The notes under the pieces: model-generated | Told to the model about the DNA's origin: nothing | What the model saw: only the letters and a program-made list of their open reading frames with translations | The model's database searches: none | Shown here: one piece after another, positions 7,220 to 15,000 of the stretch | Position numbering within the stretch: the first letter of the stretch is position 1 | Layout of the letters: each line of letters opens with the position of its first letter | DNA from: a virus | Virus record (IMG/VR): IMGVR_UViG_3300025110_000128 | Span: 1-23,804 of that record | Strand: one strand, 5' to 3' | DNA: 23,804 bases | Made by a program: the position numbers and the translations under genes

Positions 7220-7413
7220 TCTTCTTCCTCCAAAGGCGTATGATGTTTTAGAAAATAACTTTCTTCCCACTTAGTTGTGTAATTACCTCGTATATTATTA
7301 ACCACTAAAACAGTTATATCTTCTTCGTATACCATAGGGTCTTTTTCTGTTATGACCTCTACAATCTCAACAATAGTTTTTACATGTTTATTCTTCCACT
7401 TTGTTCCTAACAT
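7216..7413 (-). CDS. Unknown beta-rich small protein, 65 residues
   Basis: Not recognised. The 65-residue product is rich in beta-formers (VKTIVEIVEVI, ITVLVVNNI) with a conserved-looking TKWEESYFLKHH near the C-terminus, a pattern reminiscent of small SH3-like or barrel proteins of phages. It ends PLEEEE, where the glutamate codons are the Shine-Dalgarno for the nuclease gene downstream. The ATG shares a TAATG with the gene before it. Confidence 0.65.
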   Translation of the reverse strand: MLGTKWKNKHVKTIVEIVEVITEKDPMVYEEDITVLVVNNIRGNYTTKWEESYFLKHHTPLEEEE

Positions 7414-7613
7414 TATTCTTCCCCCAACATCTTAGTTAGTTTCTCGATAACAACTCCACGGGATATGTGTGGTCCTTGACCCTTCTTGTAGAAGGAGATA
7501 AGTTCCCTCAGTTGATTTTTCAAACCATCACAGCGGCCTCTGTAATAAGCCTCCTTTGCTAAGAGTTCAGTTAAATTATCCTTGGTTACTTTTATTGTAT
7601 CATAGTCGCTCAT
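7413..7613 (-). CDS. Unknown helical small protein, 66 residues
   Basis: Not recognised. The protein is predominantly helical and charged: a possible coiled coil (LTELLAKEAYYRGRCDGLKNQLRELI, residues about 14-39), then a basic linker and a final helix VIEKLTKMLGEE. It may dimerise. The last codons (GGGGGAAGAA) provide the ribosome-binding site for the next gene at a TAATG junction, and its ATG overlaps the MazG-like gene's stop as ATGA. Confidence 0.65.
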   Translation of the reverse strand: MSDYDTIKVTKDNLTELLAKEAYYRGRCDGLKNQLRELISFYKKGQGPHISRGVVIEKLTKMLGEE

Positions 7614-7882
7614 TCTTCTTCCTCCTCCATCATCATACGAAGTAGTATCAAGTATCCAATAAGGTCGTCAACGATATCGATATCGCTCTCGATGCTATCG
7701 TTACCACGAGCAAGACGAGACAACTTATCGTCGATGCGAACACGAATACCTGCTTGTGAATCTAACTTTGAGAATACGCGCAGAGGTTGTTGGACACTAT
7801 CTCCATACTGTTCGTTTTTAATTCTGAGCAGATTTACTACACGCGCAGCAGTTTCAGCAACACGTTTCGCGAAGTCAGACAT
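7610..7882 (-). CDS. MazG-like / DUF1599-type nucleotide pyrophosphohydrolase
   Basis: A 90-residue all-alpha protein of the phage type related to MazG/DUF1599. Typical signs are KNEQYGDS (residues 22-29), PLRVFSK (33-39), RIDDKLSRL (49-57) and the metal-ligand helix DIVDDLIGYLILL (69-81). Enzymes of this class hydrolyse nucleoside triphosphates to monophosphate and pyrophosphate and can remove unusual or damaged nucleotides from the pool. The short length and the EEEEE tail are as in many phage versions; here the tail is also the Shine-Dalgarno for the next gene. The ATG at 7882 follows GAGGTGG and shares TAATG with the upstream zinc-ribbon micro-gene, so it is preferred to GTG at 7891. Confidence 0.8.
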   Translation of the reverse strand: MSDFAKRVAETAARVVNLLRIKNEQYGDSVQQPLRVFSKLDSQAGIRVRIDDKLSRLARGNDSIESDIDIVDDLIGYLILLRMMMEEEEE

Positions 7883-7977
7883 TACCCCCACCTCTTGTTA
7901 CACTCTCGACAGAGTTGAGATATTGGGTGTCGTGGACCCGCTTTACCGCATACAGCACATCTTTTCATACCGGGCAT
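7882..7977 (-). CDS. Zinc-ribbon micro-protein, about 31 residues
   Basis: A short frame between PolB and the MazG-like gene. It encodes a clean zinc ribbon: RCAVCGK, a 12-residue loop with a PRHP turn, then LCREC and a basic tail NKRWG. It ends in TAATG shared with the MazG-like start. Two starts are possible: ATG at 7977 after GGAGTGAT, or ATG at 7968, three codons on, overlapping the stop of another possible micro-frame. The four cysteines in ideal spacing support a real product. Similar free-standing ribbons occur throughout this window. Confidence 0.6.
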   Translation of the reverse strand: MPGMKRCAVCGKAGPRHPISQLCRECNKRWG

Positions 7978-8057
7978 TTACCATCACTCCATTCGTCTAT
8001 TGTCGTCTGTCTTGTCGTTCCTGTTTTCATTCCCCATTGGGTTAATTTCTTCTGCAA
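7965..8057 (-). CDS. Possible micro-ORF after PolB (TTG start)
   Basis: A frame of up to 30 residues starting at TTG one base after the PolB stop (or 21 residues from ATG at 8030). It reads protein-like (KKLTQWGMKTGTTRQTTIDE) and ends DGKCPV with its TGA overlapping the alternative ATG of the zinc-ribbon micro-gene. The start is weak and the Shine-Dalgarno poor. The end, KCPV followed by KRCAVC in another frame, might reflect an old frameshift within a longer ribbon. A competing frame from ATG at 8037 encodes a low-complexity 17-mer and looks less likely. Confidence 0.3.
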   Translation of the reverse strand: MQKKLTQWGMKTGTTRQTTIDEWSDGKCPV

Positions 8058-8058
8058 T

Positions 8059-10398
8059 TTACCACCATCCGTAGTTCTTTGGTCGTGGAGCACCAAGCGC
8101 CCCATCAAGGTCCCATCCGAGCACTTTGTAAATACCCTTCAACTTAGCCCCAATCATCTTATCGATGATGGTGCTTGTATCTAACGTGAACCCTGAGACC
8201 TCGCTTGGTTCACGAAACGCGATTGTTTCTGTCGGCTCCATACCTCCCGGCACTTTATCGACATAAGTCCACTGCACTGAGTCTCCTTCGTCGAAGGGGT
8301 CGTATGCTATGTTTCTGTTATAGTAATCAGCAGCCTTGCTTGCACCACTTAACGTCTTATATTGTTTGATGGGCATACCAAGCCTTGTGCTCATGGTTAC
8401 CTCTTTCCAATCTATGTCGCCACTCTTGATTCTGCGCACGATAGGAAGAACATGTTCTCTGATGTCTTGTTCAGATGCACCATCAAATATCATATTCAGA
8501 ACATCTTTCTGAATGCCCTTTGTTATTGGAGCCAGCGCAGACCCTTTGAGGAAGTTGGCACTCTTGACCTTTCCAGCATCCTCCACAGGATAAGCAACAC
8601 GTCCAGCGTAGGCATTTGCTCCGACTAGAATCCAACGTGGCATCCACGCCTCTAATTCAGCCACCAATTCTTTGTTGCCTGTGGTCTCTTGAACCACCTT
8701 TGTGATGGCCTCAGCAAGGCCCTCTGCCTCTTCTTGAGGCACCTTGATGAAAGCGGAGTCTGTGAAACCATAGAGAGTCTCGTATCCCATATCTGTTGCT
8801 ACCTTATCGAGTAGACGAATACATCTACGTCCTTCGCTAGTAATGGTGTGGGCGATATCAGCATCAGCCCATCCATATCCAACATGCGCGGTCATCCCAT
8901 ATAGACTCGCCATGACGCGCTTTACTGCTGATTGTGTTGTATTCCACGCAGCACGCTCTGAGTCTGTTTCTGCATCTCTCATTCGTCGTTTACACTCACC
9001 ACGATATTCAAACAGATAATCAACTACTTGAGGAAGTATACCCTTCTGAGTTTGGTCCCAATAGGAACCATTGTCTAATCTAATAATACCCGGTCCCGGC
9101 TCGCTTCTCTTTGTTGTATAGCATAGATTGTATCCTGTGATGAATGATGGATACATTCCTTTGTAATCTATGATACCTACATTCTCGTAAAGACCGGGGT
9201 CCTTGAGAATAAATTCAGCACCCTTCAACTCCTCCTTCTCTACATGAGTTCGGGATGGAGACTTGAGTTCTGTTCTGCGCGAAAGCAATCCACGAGCGAA
9301 CTTTGTAACATTCGTTGTTGACTGCATGCTGACTCCACAGAGTCGAACCATCTCAACATAGAAATCTGTGACGTTACGAGCCTCATCGATACCTCTGAGT
9401 AACTCTGTATCTAGAAGACAATAGTCAACAAAGTCTCCCCAGTATTCATACCATCCATTGTGAACGTCCATCCCTTCGATTTCCTCAGTCAACTTAGAGC
9501 CAAGTTTGAGTTCCTCTGCAATAGTGTTCAGTTTTAGATTCCTTAATTGTCCTCCTCCACTGTCTTTCCATACTCGCTCAAAGCCAGTTCCTGTCTTTTC
9601 ACGAGCAGCAGTATCAAACTGCCAGCGTCCAGCAATAGGTTGGTCGGTAGGGTAGTAGGAGTCCTCTCCTCTCTTGGGTCTGCGCACGAATCCTAACGGA
9701 CTCAAGAGATTAGGTTTCTTGATTCGATTGATAAGATGTGGGATATCAAAGAAACATCCTGCATGAGCAATCATCATGTCTGGGTCTCTTTCGTGAAGAA
9801 AGTCGATGAAATTATCATGCAACTGCCTCTCACTAAAACACAGATGTAGTTCATACTCTACATCACGAACCTTTCTTTGGTGTAGTTCTCTGCTCCTCCC
9901 TGTTAGAGGATATGGGCAGTTGGTTTCTTCGTTAGCCCATGCAAATACAACAGGCATATCGAGGTCGCTATCAATAACTGCAATGACTGTCGTGAAGTTA
10001 TCATCACCTGTATTGCATTCGATATCATACCACCACTTACGAGGCTTCCAGTCAGGCATCTCAGGAACATTCTCCATGAGCCATTGGTCAACGAAAGGTA
10101 TGTCTGCTTCGTATGTCTTGTCGAAGAACTTACTCATGCGCGTAATGTCGAATGGGTTGTCTGTCTCAATCTTGATGAGTGGTGTCTTATCCAACCCTGT
10201 TGCTGTTATGTCTTTGCGCACGGCTGTTCCGGGGAACGACCGCTTGAGTCGCTCTAGTCGGAAGTCAGGTGTGTCCGCAGGCACCCAGAAGTAAGGGTGA
10301 AACTCCTCCCTCTTCTCAATGAGGTTACGGTCTTCATCCCTGTATCGGGAATAAATAATCGGGCATTCTCCATCTCTAAATATTGTATCTACTATCAT
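8059..10398 (-). CDS. polB: Family B DNA polymerase with proofreading domain
   Basis: A 779-residue replicative DNA polymerase, normal length for archaeal PolB and without inteins. The exonuclease domain has ExoI YDIE (Asp125, Glu127), an atypical ExoII AHAGCFFD (Asp218 present but Ala213 where Asn is usual) and ExoIII YCLLD (Tyr326, Asp330). The polymerase domain has motif A IIDYKGMYPS (Asp411), motif B KRVMASLYG (493-501, Ala in place of the usual Asn) and motif C YGFTDS (543-548), where the first Asp of YGDTDS is Phe but the metal-binding second Asp (547) is kept. Catalysis is therefore likely retained with altered geometry. The thumb follows to a GWW end. It would copy the viral genome with the clamp and clamp loader encoded just upstream. 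Start at a TGATG overlap. Confidence 0.95.
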   Translation of the reverse strand: MIVDTIFRDGECPIIYSRYRDEDRNLIEKREEFHPYFWVPADTPDFRLERLKRSFPGTAVRKDITATGLDKTPLIKIETDNPFDITRMSKFFDKTYEADIPFVDQWLMENVPEMPDWKPRKWWYDIECNTGDDNFTTVIAVIDSDLDMPVVFAWANEETNCPYPLTGRSRELHQRKVRDVEYELHLCFSERQLHDNFIDFLHERDPDMMIAHAGCFFDIPHLINRIKKPNLLSPLGFVRRPKRGEDSYYPTDQPIAGRWQFDTAAREKTGTGFERVWKDSGGGQLRNLKLNTIAEELKLGSKLTEEIEGMDVHNGWYEYWGDFVDYCLLDTELLRGIDEARNVTDFYVEMVRLCGVSMQSTTNVTKFARGLLSRRTELKSPSRTHVEKEELKGAEFILKDPGLYENVGIIDYKGMYPSFITGYNLCYTTKRSEPGPGIIRLDNGSYWDQTQKGILPQVVDYLFEYRGECKRRMRDAETDSERAAWNTTQSAVKRVMASLYGMTAHVGYGWADADIAHTITSEGRRCIRLLDKVATDMGYETLYGFTDSAFIKVPQEEAEGLAEAITKVVQETTGNKELVAELEAWMPRWILVGANAYAGRVAYPVEDAGKVKSANFLKGSALAPITKGIQKDVLNMIFDGASEQDIREHVLPIVRRIKSGDIDWKEVTMSTRLGMPIKQYKTLSGASKAADYYNRNIAYDPFDEGDSVQWTYVDKVPGGMEPTETIAFREPSEVSGFTLDTSTIIDKMIGAKLKGIYKVLGWDLDGALGAPRPKNYGWW

Positions 10399-10604
10399 CA
10401 GTAATCATCCCAGTCGTGTATTAGTGGGTCGGTCTCAGATATCCTAAGTATTGCATCACAGTCTAAACAGATGCAAGCCCAACCATTAATCGGGTCAGCA
10501 TCAGGGTTGTTGTATTGACTATAGTAGCACTCATGCATCTTCTCCCATGTGATGTTTCTACAATCACATTCTTCATCTTCTATCTCATTCTCTTCTTCAC
10601 TCAT
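10398..10604 (-). CDS. Cysteine-rich acidic small protein, 68 residues
   Basis: A 68-residue protein with a very acidic N-terminus (SEEENEIEDEE) and six cysteines at 13, 15, 26, 44, 46 and 49 (CDC, C, CIC, DC), which probably fold one or two metal sites. It ends in an acidic DWDDY. I know no family for it. It directly precedes polB and its stop overlaps the PolB start as TGATG, so it could be a polymerase accessory factor; that is only positional evidence. The ATG at 10604 is preferred to TTG at 10631 because AAGGTGG lies just before it. Confidence 0.65.
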   Translation of the reverse strand: MSEEENEIEDEECDCRNITWEKMHECYYSQYNNPDADPINGWACICLDCDAILRISETDPLIHDWDDY

Positions 10605-10605
10605 T

Positions 10606-11010
10606 TTATTCCACCTTCTCTTCAATTTCAAATGTAATGTGTTGTTTAGGTCGTCTATTTATCCATTGAACAGTAATACGGTTGTAACTGTTCTCAAACT
10701 TTTCACTCAACCCGTATGGGCCAAGTAGAATCTTTCCTATGTATTCTATGAATTCGTTATAACGTGAATCTTCATCAGGATATGAGTCACTCATAAGAGG
10801 TAGACGAATAATAACTCCTGTTTTACCTAATTGAATATTATGCGATATGTATCTATCGGACCCATTGGGCTCTCTTAACTGATGTTTTATCACGCTCATC
10901 AATAACTTCCAATCAGGGTCGGTGAATGGACTTCGTGATAAGAAAAACCATTCTCTATGTGACTCGTTACTTATGCGTGTTATGTCTGAGGTTGTAATTG
11001 TCCATTTCAT
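10606..11010 (-). CDS. Unknown protein, 134 residues
   Basis: Not recognised. A mixed alpha/beta soluble protein with basic and aromatic patches (HREWFFLSRSPFTDPDW near 18-34, RLPLMSDSYPDEDSRY, EFIEYIGKILLGPYG). It has no cysteine pairs or NTP-binding loops. Its ATG follows the clamp gene's TAA directly, with GATGGTGA as ribosome-binding site, and its last codons (GAGAAGGTGG) form the Shine-Dalgarno of the next gene. Location between clamp and polymerase suggests a replication-linked role. Confidence 0.7.
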   Translation of the reverse strand: MKWTITTSDITRISNESHREWFFLSRSPFTDPDWKLLMSVIKHQLREPNGSDRYISHNIQLGKTGVIIRLPLMSDSYPDEDSRYNEFIEYIGKILLGPYGLSEKFENSYNRITVQWINRRPKQHITFEIEEKVE

Positions 11011-11760
11011 TTAATCACCATCTTGGTCTAATGCAATCAACAGGAAGTCCTTATCCACATGGCGTAGAACCATGATGAAACCATCACTCGTGAACACATC
11101 TACAGAACCAGTAGGAACTGTCGCCATAAGTTCAGGGAGCCATTGTCCAAACACTGAGGAGCAATCCTCCCCATCATGTGTATGAAGTTCAGTGGCTACG
11201 CTCATGCGCACTCCTCCTTTCTTGCCTGCTTCTACAATGAACTGTCCTTCTGACGAATCATACTGTGTTGTGTAAATCATATCTTTACCGACAACCTTCT
11301 GCATTCCAACAATCTCCCCTAACCACTTAGAGGTGGTGGAGAAGTATGTCTTGAGTGCCTTTCCTTTGAAGGACTTCCATTGTGCGTTCTCTCCATCTTC
11401 AACTAAGATATTCATATCCTCTATGTTGAGACCTGAGCGTATGTAATTAGAACTAGGCACATCGATGCTACTCATTCCACAAGAGACCTGTAATCTATCT
11501 GGTCTCTGCCATAGACGAACAAAGGATTCCTTTGGTTGCACCTTTAGGAACGATAGCACAGTGTCGATATCAGAGAAGAGAATCTCTCCCTTCTCCTCTA
11601 CGTCACACGCCTCGGACCTATACAGTAGGTGTGTAGGCGTCCCCACTCCTCCTCTGAGAGTCGACTGTTGGGCAACAGCCCGGAGGTCACCGACCCCCGG
11701 ACCGAAGCCACTGAGAAAGGACTTAAGCAGTCCTCCGTTGATGTTGACTCTTGCTCCCAT
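11011..11760 (-). CDS. pcn: PCNA-like sliding clamp, divergent
   Basis: A 249-residue protein of exactly PCNA length. The identification rests on the C-terminal third: a helix-to-strand stretch VFGQWLPELMATVPTGSVDV followed by FIMVLRHVDKDFLLIAL matches the last PCNA domain, which ends in strands and the partner-binding tail. The N-terminus (VNINGGLLKSFLSGF) fits the first clamp helix. The central part is divergent and no single catalytic motif exists in this family. A ring clamp would tether PolB and perhaps the XPF-type nuclease to DNA. Gene context is strong: the clamp loader lies three genes upstream and PolB three genes downstream. The start overlaps the RadA-like gene's stop as TGATG. 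Confidence 0.75.
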   Translation of the reverse strand: MGARVNINGGLLKSFLSGFGPGVGDLRAVAQQSTLRGGVGTPTHLLYRSEACDVEEKGEILFSDIDTVLSFLKVQPKESFVRLWQRPDRLQVSCGMSSIDVPSSNYIRSGLNIEDMNILVEDGENAQWKSFKGKALKTYFSTTSKWLGEIVGMQKVVGKDMIYTTQYDSSEGQFIVEAGKKGGVRMSVATELHTHDGEDCSSVFGQWLPELMATVPTGSVDVFTSDGFIMVLRHVDKDFLLIALDQDGD

Positions 11761-12713
11761 CAGATTTCACCGCGCAGTTCGGGTAGTCCGTGCCACTGCG
11801 CAGGTTTTCCTGTCTGAGTGACCATGACTGTGCGTCTCTGGTCTACAAGGTCAGAGTTAGTCCTCCACTTGTGGAATTCAGCCTCATAGCGAACTTCTCC
11901 AGTCTTAGCACCTGTATCATCACGAACAGGGGTTTTGTGCATGCACACAATCTGATGAAGGTAGTTGCCCATCTGCTTCTCCCAGTCTGGTTTGTATTCA
12001 CCAGATGGTTTGTGACCATCGTATTCTTCTTTGAGGTGAGTCTCCACGAAGACGCGGACACCCTGACTCATCAGTTGACGACAAAGAGCCGTGAGCATAT
12101 GGAATCTGGTAGAACGAATCTGCCAGTTGAATCTCATACCCACTTTCTCATGAGGCTTAACCTTCGCCCCGATACCATCAGGTGCAGTGCCGAGGTCTTC
12201 GATGAACATACAGTTCTTTGCAACTGTGTCCCAAAGGTCAAGTGCCGTAATAAGCACAGTCCCTAGTTTAGGTCCACTGTAGTCAGGCTGCTTCTGTCGC
12301 TCTGCCCAATCCACTGCTTCGTTCATGATATCGATAACTCTCTGATGAGTATTGGGATAGTGAACCGCATCTCTCGTTCCCTTTTGAAAGACCCATGGGT
12401 TTAGCGCACGGATGTTATGCATCTTGTCTCTGTAGTAAGAAGACCGTAGAGTCTTCCCACCATTATCGAAGTCAACGATGAGGATGTTCTCATCATCTTT
12501 GATACTATCAAGAACGATTCCAGTCTTACAAGTGCCTTCGTGTCCAATGATACCACAGAAGACAGCAGATTCGATTACTTCGTTTGCCGCGCTCTGAATC
12601 TCTCCCCAGATAGAGCCTCCCGGTGTAGGAGAGGGAGGGGTGGCCGAAGCCACCTCCTCCACTACTTCCTCCTCTACAGGAGGGTTCTCCTTGAGGTTTT
12701 TGAAACCAGCCAT
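11760..12713 (-). CDS. RadA/RecA-like P-loop ATPase (AAA_24 type)
   Basis: A 317-residue ATPase resembling the short RecA-fold ATPases of phages (AAA_24/Sak4 type). An acidic, proline-rich N-terminal linker (residues 1-35) precedes Walker A GHEGTCKT at 57-64, in which the second conserved Gly is Cys62, and Walker B ILIVDFD at 77-83. Later helices include RFNWQIRSTRFHMLTALCRQL and the strand VRVFVETHL. Such proteins bind single-stranded DNA and help annealing or strand exchange. The neighbours (RPA-like upstream, clamp downstream) fit recombination-linked replication. Both ends are coupled: TAATG at the start, TGATG at the end. Magroviruses are reported to carry a RadA-like ATPase. Confidence 0.78.
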   Translation of the reverse strand: MAGFKNLKENPPVEEEVVEEVASATPPSPTPGGSIWGEIQSAANEVIESAVFCGIIGHEGTCKTGIVLDSIKDDENILIVDFDNGGKTLRSSYYRDKMHNIRALNPWVFQKGTRDAVHYPNTHQRVIDIMNEAVDWAERQKQPDYSGPKLGTVLITALDLWDTVAKNCMFIEDLGTAPDGIGAKVKPHEKVGMRFNWQIRSTRFHMLTALCRQLMSQGVRVFVETHLKEEYDGHKPSGEYKPDWEKQMGNYLHQIVCMHKTPVRDDTGAKTGEVRYEAEFHKWRTNSDLVDQRRTVMVTQTGKPAQWHGLPELRGEI

Positions 12714-14044
12714 TACTGACCGCCTCCGAACTGTCCGAGGCTTGTGTTACCACCTTCTCCACCAGCGATTGATAGGCGAGGCACAGCATAGACACCAATG
12801 GCCTTCACTGTAGGTGTATCACCGTCATCATTCCTCTTAAGGCCCAAGCGACCAAAGATGAGCACAGTAGATTTGACTGCGTATGGTTTCCATCCGTCAT
12901 CACTCAAGAAGTCGAATGCATGGTTGTTCTGAACAAGATGTCCGTGAACCCTCACACTAACTTCGCGTCGATACATGTTATTGCTGAACTCGCGTTGTAG
13001 AGAAAAGGAGGATACACGCATGGTGTAATCCTTACCTGTTGGGTCGTAATCGCTGTCCCATCCTGTAGCATTGATATCTGTGACTCGTCCTTTGATGACT
13101 ACCAAAGGTCCAACCTTGTTATCAATACCAGCAATGTGCTCAGACTTATCCTCGTAGACATCCATCAAGTCAACCATGTTTTCAACATAGCAGTCGAGTG
13201 CAGTCATGAAAGTCTCAGGCTTGAGTAGGCCACGGTCTTCCTCATCAACGAAATCGTTTGTGTAGACAATGTTGTCGAAGAACTTGTTGGCCCCACTGTA
13301 GGAATCCTCCCAGCCGGGGTTTACACTCTTACGTTCTCGCACCTTAATTCGACATGGTTCACCGATGCGAACAGTCTTACTTACAGATTCAACATCGCTA
13401 CCTGTTACAGTAATACGCAACACTTGCACATCATCCATTAGGTCCTCTTTGGTGTTACCCGCAAACCTGTATACTCGTGACCATAGAACAGGTCCGATAG
13501 GTTCACCGTGTCGTGCCCAGTCTGGGTTGTCCTGTAGTAGAGCAAGAGTCATCCCGTTGTCCCGAACAAGGAACCACGGGTCAACGCCTTCCTCAAATCG
13601 GTCTTGTGTTGAAGCGACCACTCCATTTGCCTTCTCTAGCATCCATACTCCATTCTCTACGAATGCTCGTGCTACCTTTCCACTCTGAATTGCTTCGTTG
13701 AGGTTCTGCCTTGCAGCAATCAATGCAGTCAATCTTTGCATTTCACGCTTGTCTCTTACCTTTGGCTCAGGGCCAAGGAACATTCCTACAAGTTCAGATG
13801 TGTTTGCTCCACTTGAAGTCATCACACGCTTCTCTACTACGAATGTCTCCGCAGCGTCGAGGATGAAATCCTCGTCTTCGTCAGTCACACTGGTTATACC
13901 AAGCGCGTCTGCGCAGTAGGACAGGAAGTCGGCCTTCGCCTCGTCCTCCGTCTTGCCGTGCAGTTCGGCCCACCAGTGCAGGCGTTCCAGCACATCTGTG
14001 CTGAGTCCGCCTTCGTCGTTCTTATTTCCATTCAATCCGGTCAT
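12713..14044 (-). CDS. RPA-like single-stranded DNA-binding protein
   Basis: A protein of about 443 residues. The N-terminal part is helical (LHWWAELHGKTEDEAKADF) and acidic. The C-terminal third looks like an OB fold: GPLVVIKGRVTDIN, YTMRVSSFSL, REVSVRVHGHL, VLIFGRLGLKRN and VKAIGVYAVPRL are successive strands, and the protein ends in a Gly-rich tail (GGEGGNTSLGQFGGGQ) of the kind seen in ssDNA-binding proteins. With RFC upstream and a RadA-like ATPase downstream, an RPA-type role coating single strands is the best reading, though fold assignment by eye is only moderate. AGGTGA is seven bases before ATG at 14044; an earlier ATG at 14050, in an ATGA overlap with the RFC stop, sits directly on the Shine-Dalgarno and is less suited. 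Confidence 0.65.
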   Translation of the reverse strand: MTGLNGNKNDEGGLSTDVLERLHWWAELHGKTEDEAKADFLSYCADALGITSVTDEDEDFILDAAETFVVEKRVMTSSGANTSELVGMFLGPEPKVRDKREMQRLTALIAARQNLNEAIQSGKVARAFVENGVWMLEKANGVVASTQDRFEEGVDPWFLVRDNGMTLALLQDNPDWARHGEPIGPVLWSRVYRFAGNTKEDLMDDVQVLRITVTGSDVESVSKTVRIGEPCRIKVRERKSVNPGWEDSYSGANKFFDNIVYTNDFVDEEDRGLLKPETFMTALDCYVENMVDLMDVYEDKSEHIAGIDNKVGPLVVIKGRVTDINATGWDSDYDPTGKDYTMRVSSFSLQREFSNNMYRREVSVRVHGHLVQNNHAFDFLSDDGWKPYAVKSTVLIFGRLGLKRNDDGDTPTVKAIGVYAVPRLSIAGGEGGNTSLGQFGGGQ

Positions 14045-14046
14045 TT

Positions 14047-14943
14047 TCATTCACCTTTTCCTTTTTTTTGTTCGTTCACCCCACGGTGGAGGGAAGCCAT
14101 CGTGCCCACTAACCAATCTATGAACCCTTCGTCTCCGATGGGCCATTGGTGTGCGGCCAAAACAGCGTCTCCCCAGACGCGGGAATATGTGTGGAATTCC
14201 TCCACAGTCATTGCGTCCCCGACCATGTCGCGGACCTTATCGTGTAATTGTTTCAGCATGTATACTCTGTTTGAGCCTCGTGCTGAAAGATGTAGTAGTT
14301 CTGAGCGAAGGTCTTCCCAGAGACCCCCAGCAAGAGAGAGTGCTGCGTTTGATGCAGCATCATCTCTTACAAGTCCAACCCATTCTGATGGGTCGCTATA
14401 GTGAAGTAGTTTTGTGAGAACACGCATGTCTCCTTGAGCGATAGCAAACGCAGCGCGTCTTTGCTCGCTGGTTGCATCATCTCTCACACCCGTGATGAGT
14501 TCCCCCATCTGAATATCAGTGTAGGCAGGGAAACCAAGATGGTAACACCTACTCTTTAGAGCAGGGATAATCGCATTCTCATTATTTGCTGTAAGGATGA
14601 AGAGAGCGTTTCCTGTCTCCATCATTCGGCGTAGGGCTTCTTGAGCCTGCTTCGTGAGACCATCAGCCTCGTCGAGAAGAATCACTCTCTGTGTGAGAGA
14701 GCGAGTGGTTGTGAGTGTCTTGAGATGAGTGCGCACCATGTCGATACCTCTATCGTCACTAGCGTTCAACTCGTGAATCTCGGCGTTCAGAGCACGAGCC
14801 AAAGCAAGTGCAAGTTCAGTCTTACCCCGACCGGGAGGTCCAGTGAATAGGAGGTCGGGCACCTCGCCCTTCTCCAACATCTTTCTGACCTTCCCAATCG
14901 GGTGGTGTTCATTGTTATATCCAATCATTTGTTCTATGTTCAT
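14047..14943 (-). CDS. rfcS: Replication factor C small subunit (clamp loader)
   Basis: A 298-residue AAA+ clamp loader. RFC boxes are clear: Walker A GPPGRGKT (35-42), NASDDRGID (60-68), Walker B ILLDEAD (88-94), sensor 1 ILTANN (116-121) and the SRC motif ALKSRC (128-133) with the arginine finger. The collar domain follows. Cellular archaeal RFC small subunits are a little longer (about 315-330). It would use ATP to open and place the PCNA-like clamp. No RFC large subunit is seen here, so the complex could be a homomer or include a host subunit. It is the first gene after the AT-rich gap, with the best promoter of the window and GAGGTGA before its ATG, so it probably leads the replication transcript. 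Confidence 0.95.
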   Translation of the reverse strand: MNIEQMIGYNNEHHPIGKVRKMLEKGEVPDLLFTGPPGRGKTELALALARALNAEIHELNASDDRGIDMVRTHLKTLTTTRSLTQRVILLDEADGLTKQAQEALRRMMETGNALFILTANNENAIIPALKSRCYHLGFPAYTDIQMGELITGVRDDATSEQRRAAFAIAQGDMRVLTKLLHYSDPSEWVGLVRDDAASNAALSLAGGLWEDLRSELLHLSARGSNRVYMLKQLHDKVRDMVGDAMTVEEFHTYSRVWGDAVLAAHQWPIGDEGFIDWLVGTMASLHRGVNEQKKGKGE

Positions 14944-14947
14944 TCAA

Positions 14948-14954
14948 TCACCTC
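14948..14954 (-). promoter_or_regulatory. Ribosome-binding site of rfcS
   Basis: GAGGTGA followed by TTGA and the ATG. It fixes the rfcS start and is a clean example of the second Shine-Dalgarno type in this genome (GAGGTGA, as at the chaperonin and HNH genes), different from the GGAGGAAGAAGA type. Confidence 0.75.
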
Positions 14955-14989
14955 TCTGCGACAAGCAGGAGTATAATGCGGTTCGCCCC

Positions 14990-15000
14990 ATTTATATAGT
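14990..15000 (-). promoter_or_regulatory. Archaeal TATA-box promoter for rfcS operon
   Basis: On the minus strand ACTATATAAAT is a strong archaeal TATA box, with an A-rich upstream stretch (TCTAAAATA) that could serve as BRE. Transcription about 25 bases downstream would start near 14968, giving a 5' leader of about 25 bases that includes GAGGTGA before ATG 14943. It is the only promoter with good sequence and good spacing in the window. Confidence 0.65.

Noticed and set aside
7671-7684. Tandem GATATC-like repeat
   Set aside because: It lies within the conserved acidic helix of the MazG-like gene and is explained by Asp/Ile codons.
7984-8037. 17-residue frame from ATG 8037 after PolB
   Set aside because: The product is low-complexity Asn/Asp/Arg and unlike its neighbours; the alternative frame in the same place looks more protein-like, though it is itself weak.
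9806-10294. 162-codon plus-strand open frame opposite PolB
   Set aside because: It lies wholly antisense to the well-supported polymerase gene, has no Shine-Dalgarno and reads like a shadow of the complementary codons. The same applies to long plus-strand frames at 5275-5763, 11790-12266 and 13958-14401.
8059-10398. Intein or frameshift in PolB explaining the odd motif C
   Set aside because: The frame is uninterrupted, of normal length, and the residues around YGFTDS are typical, so an insertion or sequencing slip is unlikely; a single-codon error cannot be excluded from one sequence.
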